Source: Caballeronia grimmiae
Lineage (GTDB): Bacteria; Pseudomonadota; Gammaproteobacteria; Burkholderiales; Burkholderiaceae
Assembly: GCF_000698555.1 (NCBI RefSeq)
Contig: NZ_JFHE01000042.1
Coordinates: 1 to 45,332, forward strand
Direction of reading: 5' to 3'
DNA: 45,332 nucleotides
Part shown: positions 15,431-23,156 of the stretch, one piece after another
Layout of the letters: every line of letters begins with the position of its first letter
How positions within the stretch are numbered: the stretch's first letter is position 1
Position numbers and translations under genes: made by a program
The notes under the pieces: generated by a model
The model's database searches: none
What the model was told of the DNA's origin: nothing
The model's input: only the letters and a program-made list of their open reading frames with translations

Positions 15431-16945
15431 ATGGAACGGTATCTTCTCGGCATCGACGTCGGCACGTCCGCATGCAAGGTGATTGCAGTGGATGGCGCGG
15501 GCAACGTCGCGGCGAAGGCGCTCGCGGCGTATCCGCTCGTTTCGCCCCGGCCCGGCTGGGCCGAGCAGGACCCGGAGCACTGGTGGCTCGCGACGCAGAC
15601 CGCGCTCGCGCAAGTGCTCGACGCGCTGCCGGATCGTCGCGCGGTGGCGGGCATCGGGCTGTCCGGACAGATGCACGGCCTGACCGCGCTCGACGAAGCC
15701 GACAACGTGCTGCGTCCCGCGATCCTCTGGTGCGACCAGCGGGCGGCGCCGTGGTGCGACGAGATCACCGCGCGCGCCGGCGGTCTCGATGGTCTGCTCG
15801 CGCGGGTGCAGAACCGCATGTTGCCGGGATTCACCGCGGGCAAGCTCCTGTGGATGCGCGAGCATGAGCCAGAACTTTTTGCCCGCATGCGGCGGATGCT
15901 GAATCCGAAGGATTACCTTCGCCTGCGTCTGACCGGCGAGCACATCACCGATGTGTCCGACGCGTCGGGCACCGGCCTGTTCGATGTGCGCCAGCGCCAG
16001 TGGTCCGGCGCGCTGATGTCCGCGCTGGACTTGCCGGCATCGCTCCTGCCGCAGGTCGTCGAATCGACGGAACGCGCGGGGACGTTGCGGGGCGAACTGG
16101 CGCAGGCGTGGGGCCTGCCCGGCGATGTGCCCGTGTTCGGCGGCGGCGGCGATTCCGTCATCCAGACGACGTCGATGGGCGCGATCGATGCCGGCCCGCT
16201 CGGCGTGACGATCGGCACGGCGGGCATCGTCGCGGGCGGCTTGCGCGCGTGTCCCGAGGCCACCGGGCAATTGCAGATTTCCTGCGGTAACGCGCCGGGC
16301 CGCTGGCACGTGATGGGCGTGACGCTCTCCGCGGGCGGCGCGTTCGAATGGTTGCGCGGCGCGCTGCGGCGCATGACGCCCGATCTTTCGTTCGAACGCA
16401 TGACGCAACTGGCGAAATCGGCCGCGCCCGGCTGTGACGGACTGCTCTTCCTGCCTTATCTGCTCGGCGAACGATGCCCCCATGTCGCGGCAGACGGGCG
16501 TGCCGCATGGATCGGCCTCACGTCGACGCACGATGCGACTCACATGATCCGCAGCGTCATGGAAGGGGTGCTGCTGAACATTCGGGCGATCGCATCGCTA
16601 GGCGCGACGGCCGGCCTCACGTGCGACGAGGTGCGCGTCTCGGGCGGCGCGACCGGCGAGCCGCTGTGGCTGCAGATGCTCGCGGACGTGCTGCAACGCG
16701 AGGTGACCACGGTCACGGGCGCATCCGAGGGCGGCGCGTACGGTGCGGTGCTGGCGGCGGGCGTGGGCGCGGGCTGGTGGACATCGCTCGACGAAGCGGT
16801 GGGCACCCTGCGCGTGACGGGTCGCGTGAGCCCGGACGCATCGCTCAAAGCGCTCTACGACGCACGTTTCGACACCTTCCGCACGCTGTACGACGCGCTG
16901 CGTCCGGTCTATCAACACATCGCCATGGAGAACCCGAGCCGATGA
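15431..16945 (+). CDS. FGGY carbohydrate kinase, xylulokinase-like
   Basis: This encodes a 504-residue sugar kinase. The N-terminal phosphate loop is GIDVGTSACK, the SGQMHG motif (residues 78-83) is that of xylulokinases, and the catalytic base is D241 (GGGGDS). The C-terminal ATP-binding domain has VSGGATGEPLWLQ. It should phosphorylate a ketose, most simply D-xylulose or a related ketopentose, at the terminal hydroxyl. The start at 15431 is preceded by GGAG. It overlaps the HAD phosphatase gene by 4 bases (ATGA), so translation is likely coupled. A second FGGY kinase with the same QMHG motif occurs at 23157, so the two probably act on different sugars of one pathway. Confidence 0.9.
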   Translation: MERYLLGIDVGTSACKVIAVDGAGNVAAKALAAYPLVSPRPGWAEQDPEHWWLATQTALAQVLDALPDRRAVAGIGLSGQMHGLTALDEADNVLRPAILWCDQRAAPWCDEITARAGGLDGLLARVQNRMLPGFTAGKLLWMREHEPELFARMRRMLNPKDYLRLRLTGEHITDVSDASGTGLFDVRQRQWSGALMSALDLPASLLPQVVESTERAGTLRGELAQAWGLPGDVPVFGGGGDSVIQTTSMGAIDAGPLGVTIGTAGIVAGGLRACPEATGQLQISCGNAPGRWHVMGVTLSAGGAFEWLRGALRRMTPDLSFERMTQLAKSAAPGCDGLLFLPYLLGERCPHVAADGRAAWIGLTSTHDATHMIRSVMEGVLLNIRAIASLGATAGLTCDEVRVSGGATGEPLWLQMLADVLQREVTTVTGASEGGAYGAVLAAGVGAGWWTSLDEAVGTLRVTGRVSPDASLKALYDARFDTFRTLYDALRPVYQHIAMENPSR

Positions 16946-17655
16946 CCGTCAACGAATTCATCCTTGGAGCCGAACGAACGGTCGACGCAGTCGTATTCGA
17001 TCTCGACGGCACGCTCGTCGATACCGCGCCGGATATCGCAAGCGCCGTGAACCGCCTGCTCGCGACGCACGGCATTGCACCGCAGACGGTCGGCTTCGTG
17101 GAGAAGTTCATCGGCGAAGGCTCGCACGGGCTGATCGACAAGTTGTACAAGGGGCTCGGTCTCGCACTCGATCAGGAGCGCGTCAGCGCCGACGTCGAAA
17201 CTTATCTGTCCATCTACAAGCAGCATCCGGTCGAGAAGGCGACCCTCTACGCGGACGCGCTCGAGGCGATTCCGGCATTACATGCGGCCGGCGTGAAGCT
17301 CGGCGTCTGCACGAACAAGGCGCAACAACTGGCGCAGGCGGTGCTCGCGCACTTCGGCATCGACGGGTATTTCAGCGCGGTCGTCGGAGGCGATATGCTT
17401 GCGCAAAGAAAGCCGCATCCCCGGCATTTGCTGATGACGCTCGAACAGATGGACGCCGCGCCGGAGCACACGCTCTATATCGGCGACACGCGCATCGACG
17501 CACAGTGCGCACGCGACGCGCAGGTTCGCTGTCTGATCGTCAACTGGGGCACCGGGCCGGATGTTCCCGTGCCCGATGACAGGCGGCTCGATTCCTTCGC
17601 CGAGTTAGTGACGAGGTGCGCCGCGCTCAATGCGTCGCGCCTGCCGGGAGCCTGA
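16942..17655 (+). CDS. HAD-superfamily phosphatase, phosphoglycolate phosphatase-like
   Basis: This encodes a 237-residue HAD hydrolase with a helical cap. Motif I is DLDGTLVDT (D20, D22), motif II lies at VCTNKAQQ, motif III is the lysine in RKPHP, and motif IV is GDTRID. Such enzymes remove phosphate from small sugar phosphates such as 2-phosphoglycolate, so this one may make glycolate or trim a dead-end phosphate. It overlaps the kinase by 4 bases and the regulator by 1 base (TGATG). The acidic residue of motif IV is followed by ARDAQVRCLIVNWG as usual. The substrate is inferred, not shown. Confidence 0.88.
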   Translation: MTVNEFILGAERTVDAVVFDLDGTLVDTAPDIASAVNRLLATHGIAPQTVGFVEKFIGEGSHGLIDKLYKGLGLALDQERVSADVETYLSIYKQHPVEKATLYADALEAIPALHAAGVKLGVCTNKAQQLAQAVLAHFGIDGYFSAVVGGDMLAQRKPHPRHLLMTLEQMDAAPEHTLYIGDTRIDAQCARDAQVRCLIVNWGTGPDVPVPDDRRLDSFAELVTRCAALNASRLPGA

Positions 17656-18500
17656 TGAGAAACGACCTGCTGCGCCGTATCGCGCTTGAACACCCATCGT
17701 TGACGGGCGCGACCTTGCGCATCGCCGATGTATTGCTCGCCGCGCCCGAAGCCGCGCTCAAGATGAGCATGGCCGAGTTGTCGGAAGCGGCGCAAACCAG
17801 CGACCCGACCGTGGTGCGTTTTTTCCGCCGCTTCGACTGCGCGGATTATCAGGACTTCAAGGTCCGGCTCGGCCAGGGTCTGATACCGCAGGCGCCGTTC
17901 GATTACGAAGCCATCACGAACGCCGATACGCCCGCGAGCGTCTGCAGCAAGATCGTGAACAATTCGCTGCATGCCATTCAACGCTTCGCGCGTGACGTGG
18001 ATTCCGCCGCCATCGAGCGCGCGACGCAATATCTGATCGAAGCGAAAGGCATCTTCCTGTTCGGTCTCGGCATCTCGGAGACCATCGCCTTCGATGCAGA
18101 ACACAAGTTCTTTCGCCTCGGGCTGCATTGCCGCGTTGTGCTCGATAGCCAGCGTCAACTGCTGCTCGCGCCGACCTTGCGCAACGACGAAGTCGCGGTC
18201 TTCTTCTCGCATTCGGGTTCGACCAAGTCGCTCGTGATGGCGGCCGCAATGGCGAAGGGCAAGGGCGCCGTGACGATCGCGGTGTGCGCGCCGGGCTCGC
18301 GGCTCGCGCAGACCTGCGACCTGACCGTCGCCGTGCCTGCATACGAGAACACCGAGTTGTACACGCCGCTCACGGCGCGCATCAATCATCTGCTCGTGGT
18401 GAACATGCTGGTCGCCATGCTGGGCCTGCGGCAAGGGCGCGAACTGCCCGACAACCTTGCCGCGCTCGACCCCTGGTTCACCGACAAGTTCATGGATTAG
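17655..18500 (+). CDS. RpiR/MurR-family regulator with SIS domain
   Basis: This encodes a 281-residue transcription factor. Residues 1-75 are an RpiR-type helix-turn-helix (MSMAELSEAAQTSDPTVVRF). Residues ~120-250 are a sugar-isomerase (SIS) domain that senses phosphosugars (IFLFGLGISETIAFDAEHK; FFSHSGSTKS). It lies inside the operon, overlapping the HAD gene by one base, so it is probably the local repressor or activator responding to a sugar phosphate made by the kinases. A hairpin follows its stop. Its operator may be the dyad near 10032-10063. Confidence 0.92.
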   Translation: MRNDLLRRIALEHPSLTGATLRIADVLLAAPEAALKMSMAELSEAAQTSDPTVVRFFRRFDCADYQDFKVRLGQGLIPQAPFDYEAITNADTPASVCSKIVNNSLHAIQRFARDVDSAAIERATQYLIEAKGIFLFGLGISETIAFDAEHKFFRLGLHCRVVLDSQRQLLLAPTLRNDEVAVFFSHSGSTKSLVMAAAMAKGKGAVTIAVCAPGSRLAQTCDLTVAVPAYENTELYTPLTARINHLLVVNMLVAMLGLRQGRELPDNLAALDPWFTDKFMD

Positions 18501-18515
18501 CCCTTGTTTCAAGGG
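18501..18515 (+). other. Hairpin directly after the regulator stop codon
   Basis: CCCTTG (18501-18506), a TTT loop and CAAGGG (18510-18515), then TCTTT, form a short stem immediately after the regulator stop. The T tract is poor, so partial termination or message processing is more likely than full termination. It could make expression of rpiA and later genes differ from the upstream genes. Confidence 0.45.
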
Positions 18516-18540
18516 TCTTTCGATCAAAACGGAGACGCAA

Positions 18541-19305
18541 TTGGGTACGCATATCGAACCGGGTTATGCCCGACTGGAGCCGCAATCGAAGCAGGACGAG
18601 GCGAAGCTCGTCTCGGGCATCAAGGCGGTCGACCATTATCTCGCGCCGGGCATGAAAGTAGGGCTTGGCTCGGGCACGACATCGCACTGGTTCGTGCGTG
18701 CGCTTGCGCCGCGCGTGAAGGACGGGCTCGATATCGTCGGCGTGCCGACGTCGAATGCGACGCGCGAACTGGCGATCGAGCTCGGCGTGCCATTGACCGA
18801 CCTCGGGCAGATCGACCGGCTCGATGTGACCATCGACGGCGCCGACGAGATCGATCATCAGGGCAGCATGATAAAGGGAGGAGGCGCGTGCCTGCTGTGG
18901 GAAAAGATCGTCGCGGCGGCGTCGCGCAAGATGGTCGCGGTCGTCGACGACAAGAAGGTCTTCGATACGCTCGGGCGTTTTCCGCTGCCTATCGAAGTCA
19001 TCCAGTTCGGCTGGCAGAGCACGGAGCGTCTGCTGCGCGAGCTGTTCGTATCGGCGGGATTCGATGCGGGCGTAAGAATTGAGCGGCGCGTGAAGAACGG
19101 CGCGCTCGTGGTGACGGACAGCGGCAACTGGATTCTCGACTGCCATCTCGAAGCCATTTCTGATCCGCTCGCACTCGCGCCGCGCTTCAACGCCATTCCC
19201 GGCGTGGTCGAGCACGGCCTCTTCACCGGCATCGCGAGCGAGATGATCGTGGGTCATGCGGATGGCACCGCGGATATCGTCGTATTCGACGGAGCGCGCA
19301 AATGA
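18541..19305 (+). CDS. rpiA: Ribose-5-phosphate isomerase A
   Basis: This encodes a 254-residue RpiA, interconverting ribose 5-phosphate and ribulose 5-phosphate in the cytosol. The phosphate loop is GLGSGTTSHWF. Catalytic residues D99, D102, K112 and E121 (TIDGADEID; KGGGACLLWEK) keep the same spacing as D81/D84/K94/E103 of the E. coli enzyme. The start is most likely TTG 18541, with GGAG 6 bases upstream. An in-frame ATG at 18457 would lie inside the regulator gene. The last codons overlap the SDR gene by 4 bases. A pathway-linked copy points to a pentose phosphate as an intermediate; a housekeeping rpiA is expected elsewhere. Confidence 0.93.
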   Translation: MGTHIEPGYARLEPQSKQDEAKLVSGIKAVDHYLAPGMKVGLGSGTTSHWFVRALAPRVKDGLDIVGVPTSNATRELAIELGVPLTDLGQIDRLDVTIDGADEIDHQGSMIKGGGACLLWEKIVAAASRKMVAVVDDKKVFDTLGRFPLPIEVIQFGWQSTERLLRELFVSAGFDAGVRIERRVKNGALVVTDSGNWILDCHLEAISDPLALAPRFNAIPGVVEHGLFTGIASEMIVGHADGTADIVVFDGARK

Positions 19306-20087
19306 GCGAGATCGCGAAGGAAGACAGTGGCGCGACCCTCGACGTCTTTCGTCTGGATGGCGAAGTCTGCGTCGTCACCGGCGCGGCGCAGGGCATCGGT
19401 CTCGCGATAGCCAGGGCGCTGCGCAATGCCGGCGCGACGGTCGTCATCGCCGACCGCGAAGCGACGCTCGGGCAGCGCGCCGCCGACGCAATCGGAGGCA
19501 GCTTCGTCACGCTGGACGTGACGGATTCATCGTCGGTCGATGCGGGCTTCGATGCGATCGTCGCAAAGCACGGCAGACTCGACGTGCTGGTCAATAACGC
19601 GGGCGTCGTCAAAAATGCGCTCGCGCTCGAAACCGACGACGCCGCGTGGCGGGCCGTGCTCGCCGTGAACCTCGACGGCGTGTTCTATTGCTGTCGAAGC
19701 GCCGCGCGTCACATGTCGCGGCAGAGGAGCGGACGTATCGTCAACATCGCGAGCATGAGCGGGAGCATCGCGAACAAGCCCCAGCCGCAAGCATCGTATA
19801 ACGCATCGAAAGCGGGCGTCATTCATCTGACGCGTTCGCTGGCCGCCGAATGGGCGGCGGACGGCATCCGCGTGAATTCCATCTCGCCGGGCTATGTCGG
19901 CACCGAACTGACCAAGCGCGGCTTCGAAAACGAAGCATGGCGGAAAGTGTGGCTCGACTACACGCCGCTCGGACGCATGGCCACGCCGGACGAGATCGCG
20001 CCGGGCGTCGTCTTTCTCGCGTCAAGGGCGAGCGCGTTCGTGACCGGATCGGACATCGTGATGGACGGCGGCTACACGGTGTGGTGA
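19302..20087 (+). CDS. Short-chain dehydrogenase/reductase, polyol dehydrogenase-like
   Basis: This encodes a 261-residue classical SDR. Cofactor motif TGAAQGIG (26-33), D51 after the second strand (favouring NAD), NNAG (98-101), and the catalytic S151/S153 region with Y166-x3-K170 are all present. The SMSGSIANKPQPQASYNASK stretch resembles arabinitol, mannitol and galactitol dehydrogenases, so oxidation of a polyol to a ketose is likely. That would feed the FGGY kinases. It overlaps rpiA by 4 bases. The exact polyol cannot be decided; other alcohols are possible. Confidence 0.88.
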   Translation: MSEIAKEDSGATLDVFRLDGEVCVVTGAAQGIGLAIARALRNAGATVVIADREATLGQRAADAIGGSFVTLDVTDSSSVDAGFDAIVAKHGRLDVLVNNAGVVKNALALETDDAAWRAVLAVNLDGVFYCCRSAARHMSRQRSGRIVNIASMSGSIANKPQPQASYNASKAGVIHLTRSLAAEWAADGIRVNSISPGYVGTELTKRGFENEAWRKVWLDYTPLGRMATPDEIAPGVVFLASRASAFVTGSDIVMDGGYTVW

Positions 20088-20134
20088 TCCAGCGACGAAC
20101 GGAGGCTAACGAGAACCACGGAGACGATGAACCT

Positions 20135-21523
20135 ATGAGCGCACTCGATGCAATCCACGCATTGCGCGACGCCCTCGGCGCGGATGTGGTGGCCTTGCCT
20201 GAAGAATTCGGCGATAAGCGCGTGGTGGACTGGAGCGGCTTGCCCGGCGCCGTGCCGCTCGCGCTGGTCCGTCCGCGCGACACGGACGAAGTCGCGCATG
20301 CGCTGGCCATCTGCACCCGCTACCGTCAGCCCGTCGTGACGCAGGGCGGCTTGACGGGCCTCGTCGGCGGCGCGAACCTGCGTGGCGGTGAGATCGCGCT
20401 GAGTCTGGAGCGCATGAACCGCATCGTAGAAATCGATGCCGTCTCCGCGACGATGACGGTCGAAGCGGGCGTCGCGCTGCAGACCGTGCAGGAGGCGGCG
20501 AGCGCGGCCGGGTTCTACTTCCCGCTCGATCTCGGCGCGCGCGGCAGTTGCGCCATTGGCGGCAATCTGGCGACCAATGCGGGCGGCAACCGCGTCATCA
20601 AATACGGCATGATGCGCGATCAGGTGCTGGGGCTCGAAGCGGTGCTCGCGAGCGGCGAAGTCATCGGCGGCCTCAACAAGATGATCAAGAACAACAGCGG
20701 CTACGACCTGCGCCACTTGTTGATCGGCAGCGAAGGCACGCTCGCGGTCATCACGCGAGCCGTGCTGCGTCTTCGGCCGAAGCCGACGGTCACTGCGACC
20801 GCGTGGTGCGGCCTGCCCGACTTCGCCTCGGTCACGACGCTTCTCACGCGCGCACAGGCGCAACTGGCAGCGGGCGTTTCGGCGTTCGAAGTAATGTGGG
20901 CGGGCTATCACGACGCGGTGATCGCGAATCTCACCGCGCTGCGCGCGCCGCTTGCCGAGGCGCATCCGTTCTACGTGCTGCTGGAAAGCGTCGGCACCGA
21001 TCCAGAGCGACACAACGAAGCCTTCGAGGAATTTCTGGGCGCCATGCTCGAAGCGGGCGTGGTGACGGATGCGGCCATTGCATCGTCGGAAGCGCACGCG
21101 CGCGACTTCTGGGCGATCCGCGATGCGCCCGGCGAATATCAGCGCTTCATTCCGAATCACGCCGCCTACGACGTGAGCTTCTCGATCGCGCAGGTCGGCG
21201 ATGCCGCAGAGCGTTGCGAAGCGCGTCTGCGCGAGCAATGGCCCGACGCGCTGGTGATGACCTACGGCCATCTGGGCGATGGAAACATCCATATCGTCGT
21301 GGATGTGCCGAGCATGGGCAAGCACGATCACGACCAGATCGACAGCGTGATATACGACGTCACGCGCGAGTTCGACGGCTCGATTTCGGCGGAGCACGGC
21401 ATCGGCACGAAGAAGCGCGACTATCTCCCGCGAAGCCGCCGCGAAAGCGATATCGCGGCGATGCGCGCGATCAAGTCGGCGCTCGATCCGCTCGGCATTC
21501 TGAACCCCGGCAAGGTGGTGTGA
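20135..21523 (+). CDS. FAD-linked 2-hydroxyacid dehydrogenase (GlcD / D2HGDH-like)
   Basis: This encodes a 462-residue flavoprotein of the FAD-binding type 4 / FAD-oxidase C family. The flavin domain has VVTQGGLTGLVGGA and a long GSCAIGGNLATNAGG segment. The C-terminal domain has the metal/substrate motif GHLGDGNIH and ends EHGIGTKKR. Relatives oxidise D-2-hydroxyacids such as D-lactate, glycolate and D-2-hydroxyglutarate and pass electrons to quinone or electron-transfer flavoprotein. The ATG at 20135 is chosen because it begins the family's normal N-terminus; the open frame upstream is antisense-like. It is 3 bases before the next gene. Beside a phosphoglycolate-phosphatase-like gene, glycolate or a sugar acid is a reasonable substrate, but this is inference. 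Confidence 0.9.
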   Translation: MSALDAIHALRDALGADVVALPEEFGDKRVVDWSGLPGAVPLALVRPRDTDEVAHALAICTRYRQPVVTQGGLTGLVGGANLRGGEIALSLERMNRIVEIDAVSATMTVEAGVALQTVQEAASAAGFYFPLDLGARGSCAIGGNLATNAGGNRVIKYGMMRDQVLGLEAVLASGEVIGGLNKMIKNNSGYDLRHLLIGSEGTLAVITRAVLRLRPKPTVTATAWCGLPDFASVTTLLTRAQAQLAAGVSAFEVMWAGYHDAVIANLTALRAPLAEAHPFYVLLESVGTDPERHNEAFEEFLGAMLEAGVVTDAAIASSEAHARDFWAIRDAPGEYQRFIPNHAAYDVSFSIAQVGDAAERCEARLREQWPDALVMTYGHLGDGNIHIVVDVPSMGKHDHDQIDSVIYDVTREFDGSISAEHGIGTKKRDYLPRSRRESDIAAMRAIKSALDPLGILNPGKVV

Positions 21524-21526
21524 CCG

Positions 21527-22174
21527 ATGAAGCCAACTCTTTCGAAGTGGCCTGAGCCCCGCGCGTTCAGAGTCGATCTGTCGAGCGGCCTGATGGAGGG
21601 CACGGGTACGCGCTATCAGAAGCGTTTGAAGGATCTGGACGGCCTTTATAGCGATGCCGATGCCTTCGCCACGCTGCTTGCCGCGCGCGGTGACGAGATC
21701 GTGTATGACGTGACGGATCATCGTCCGAGCGATGCGCCCGGCGATCTGATCACCGGCGTCACACGCATGAGTCCCGGCAAGGTGGGCGACGAGTTCTTCA
21801 TGACGCGCGGGCACATTCACGCGAACATCGACAGGCCCGAGCTGTACTTCGGGCTCAAGGGGCATGGACTCATGTTGATGGAGTCGCCCGACGGCGAGAC
21901 GCGTATCGTCGAAATCGAGGCCCATACCGCGTGCTACGTGCCGCCGCGATGGATTCACCGGTCGGTGAATCTGGGCGGCGACGATTTCGTGATGCTGTTC
22001 TGCTATCCCGCGGATGCCGGGCAGGACTACGCGATCATCGAGCGCGCGAACGGCATGAAGCTGCGCATTCTCGATGACGGCAGGGGCGGCTATCGCAGCG
22101 AGGCGAACCCGGCTTATGTCGCGCGCAATGAGGCGCAGATTGCCGGTCTGCTGGCACGAACGGAGCGCGGATAA
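21527..22174 (+). CDS. Cupin-type glucose-6-phosphate isomerase homologue
   Basis: This encodes a 215-residue cupin of the archaeal-type phosphoglucose isomerase family (GPI, PF06560). Metal ligands H96, H98, E105 and H144 (RGHIHANIDRPELYFG; RWIHRS) keep the spacing of H88/H90/E97/H136 in the Pyrococcus enzyme, so it should bind a metal and be active. The family converts aldose to ketose 6-phosphates. In a locus lacking a clear hexose pathway it may act on another sugar phosphate. It lies 3 bases after the FAD enzyme and overlaps the next gene by 1 base (TAATG). Its presence in a beta-proteobacterium that should already have Pgi suggests a specialised substrate. Confidence 0.88.
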   Translation: MKPTLSKWPEPRAFRVDLSSGLMEGTGTRYQKRLKDLDGLYSDADAFATLLAARGDEIVYDVTDHRPSDAPGDLITGVTRMSPGKVGDEFFMTRGHIHANIDRPELYFGLKGHGLMLMESPDGETRIVEIEAHTACYVPPRWIHRSVNLGGDDFVMLFCYPADAGQDYAIIERANGMKLRILDDGRGGYRSEANPAYVARNEAQIAGLLARTERG

Positions 22175-23145
22175 TGGCATACGAAGCGGCAAGCAAGCCC
22201 ACGTTCTGGTTCATCGGCGTGACGACCGCGCATAGTTCGATCATGCGCGTGTTTCCCGAGTGGGCGAGACATCTCGGTTTGGGCGATGTGCAAATGAAGG
22301 GCATGGACTTCGCGGCGCATGCGGACCCCGAGGCGTACCGCGAGGCGGTGCGCTTCCTGCGCGGCGATCCGCTCTCGCTCGGCGCGCTAGTCACGACGCA
22401 CAAGATCGACCTGTATGCCGCGTGCCATGATCTCTTCGATGAGATCGACGAGTATGCGCGGGCCATGAGCGAGACCAGTTGCCTGTCGAAGCGCGATGGC
22501 AAGTTCGTCTGTCACGCCAAAGACCCGATCACCGCCGGCTTCGCGCTCGACGGCTTCCTGCCCGCGCAGCACTTCGCGACCTCGAACGCCGAAGTGTTCG
22601 TGATGGGCGCGGGCGGATCGGCCATCGCGATCACGTGGCATCTGATGCAGACGAACCGGGGCGCAGACCGGCCTTCGAAGGTGATCGTGTCGGACCCGTC
22701 GCACGAGCGCCTGCTGGAGATCGAACGCATTCACCGTGAGCTGAACCTCGGCGTGCCGTGCGAATACGTGCTCGTCTCCCGACCCGACGACAACGATCGC
22801 GTGATGACGCGGCTGTCGCCCGGCGCGCTCGTCATCAATGCGACCGGGCTCGGCAAGGACAAGCCCGGCTCGCCGCTCACGCACGCCGCCGTGTTTCCCG
22901 AGCACGGGATCGTATGGGAGCTCAACTATCGCGGCGATCTGGTGTTTCTCGACCAGGCGCGGGCCCAGCAAGAGCGCAGGCACTTGCAGGTCGAGGACGG
23001 CTGGACCTACTTTGTCTACGGCTGGACCCGCGTGATGGCGGAAGTGTTTCATGTCGATATCCCGACGCGCGGACCGGCCTTCGAGGCGCTCTGCCGCATC
23101 GCCGCCGATGCAGGCAAGCCCGCGCCCCGCGCAGGCGCTGCCTGA
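22174..23145 (+). CDS. Shikimate dehydrogenase-like oxidoreductase
   Basis: This encodes a 323-residue protein of the shikimate/quinate dehydrogenase superfamily. The substrate domain has the S-x-S type region (IGVTTAHSSIMRVF) and the catalytic pair K77 (LVTTHKIDLY) and D117 (CHAKDPITAGF), both intact. The Rossmann domain has VFVMGAGGSA and later LVINATGLGKD. It is longer than AroE (about 270 residues) and outside any aromatic-amino-acid operon. It therefore probably oxidises or reduces a ring or sugar-like polyol in this catabolic pathway, not shikimate itself. It overlaps the cupin gene by 1 base. Confidence 0.85.
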   Translation: MAYEAASKPTFWFIGVTTAHSSIMRVFPEWARHLGLGDVQMKGMDFAAHADPEAYREAVRFLRGDPLSLGALVTTHKIDLYAACHDLFDEIDEYARAMSETSCLSKRDGKFVCHAKDPITAGFALDGFLPAQHFATSNAEVFVMGAGGSAIAITWHLMQTNRGADRPSKVIVSDPSHERLLEIERIHRELNLGVPCEYVLVSRPDDNDRVMTRLSPGALVINATGLGKDKPGSPLTHAAVFPEHGIVWELNYRGDLVFLDQARAQQERRHLQVEDGWTYFVYGWTRVMAEVFHVDIPTRGPAFEALCRIAADAGKPAPRAGAA

Positions 23146-23156
23146 CGCCGTGGCCG

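Noticed and set aside
13841..16543. Minus-strand open frame of 900 codons opposite the aldehyde dehydrogenase and kinase
   Set aside because: Same artefact: full-length plus-strand enzymes with all catalytic motifs explain the region.
18457..18540. ATG 18457 as the start of rpiA
   Set aside because: It lies inside the regulator gene and adds 28 residues not found in RpiA; TTG 18541 has GGAG at the right distance.
20072..22192. Minus-strand open frame of 706 codons opposite the FAD dehydrogenase and cupin isomerase
   Set aside because: No domain, His/Arg-rich, antisense to intact enzymes.
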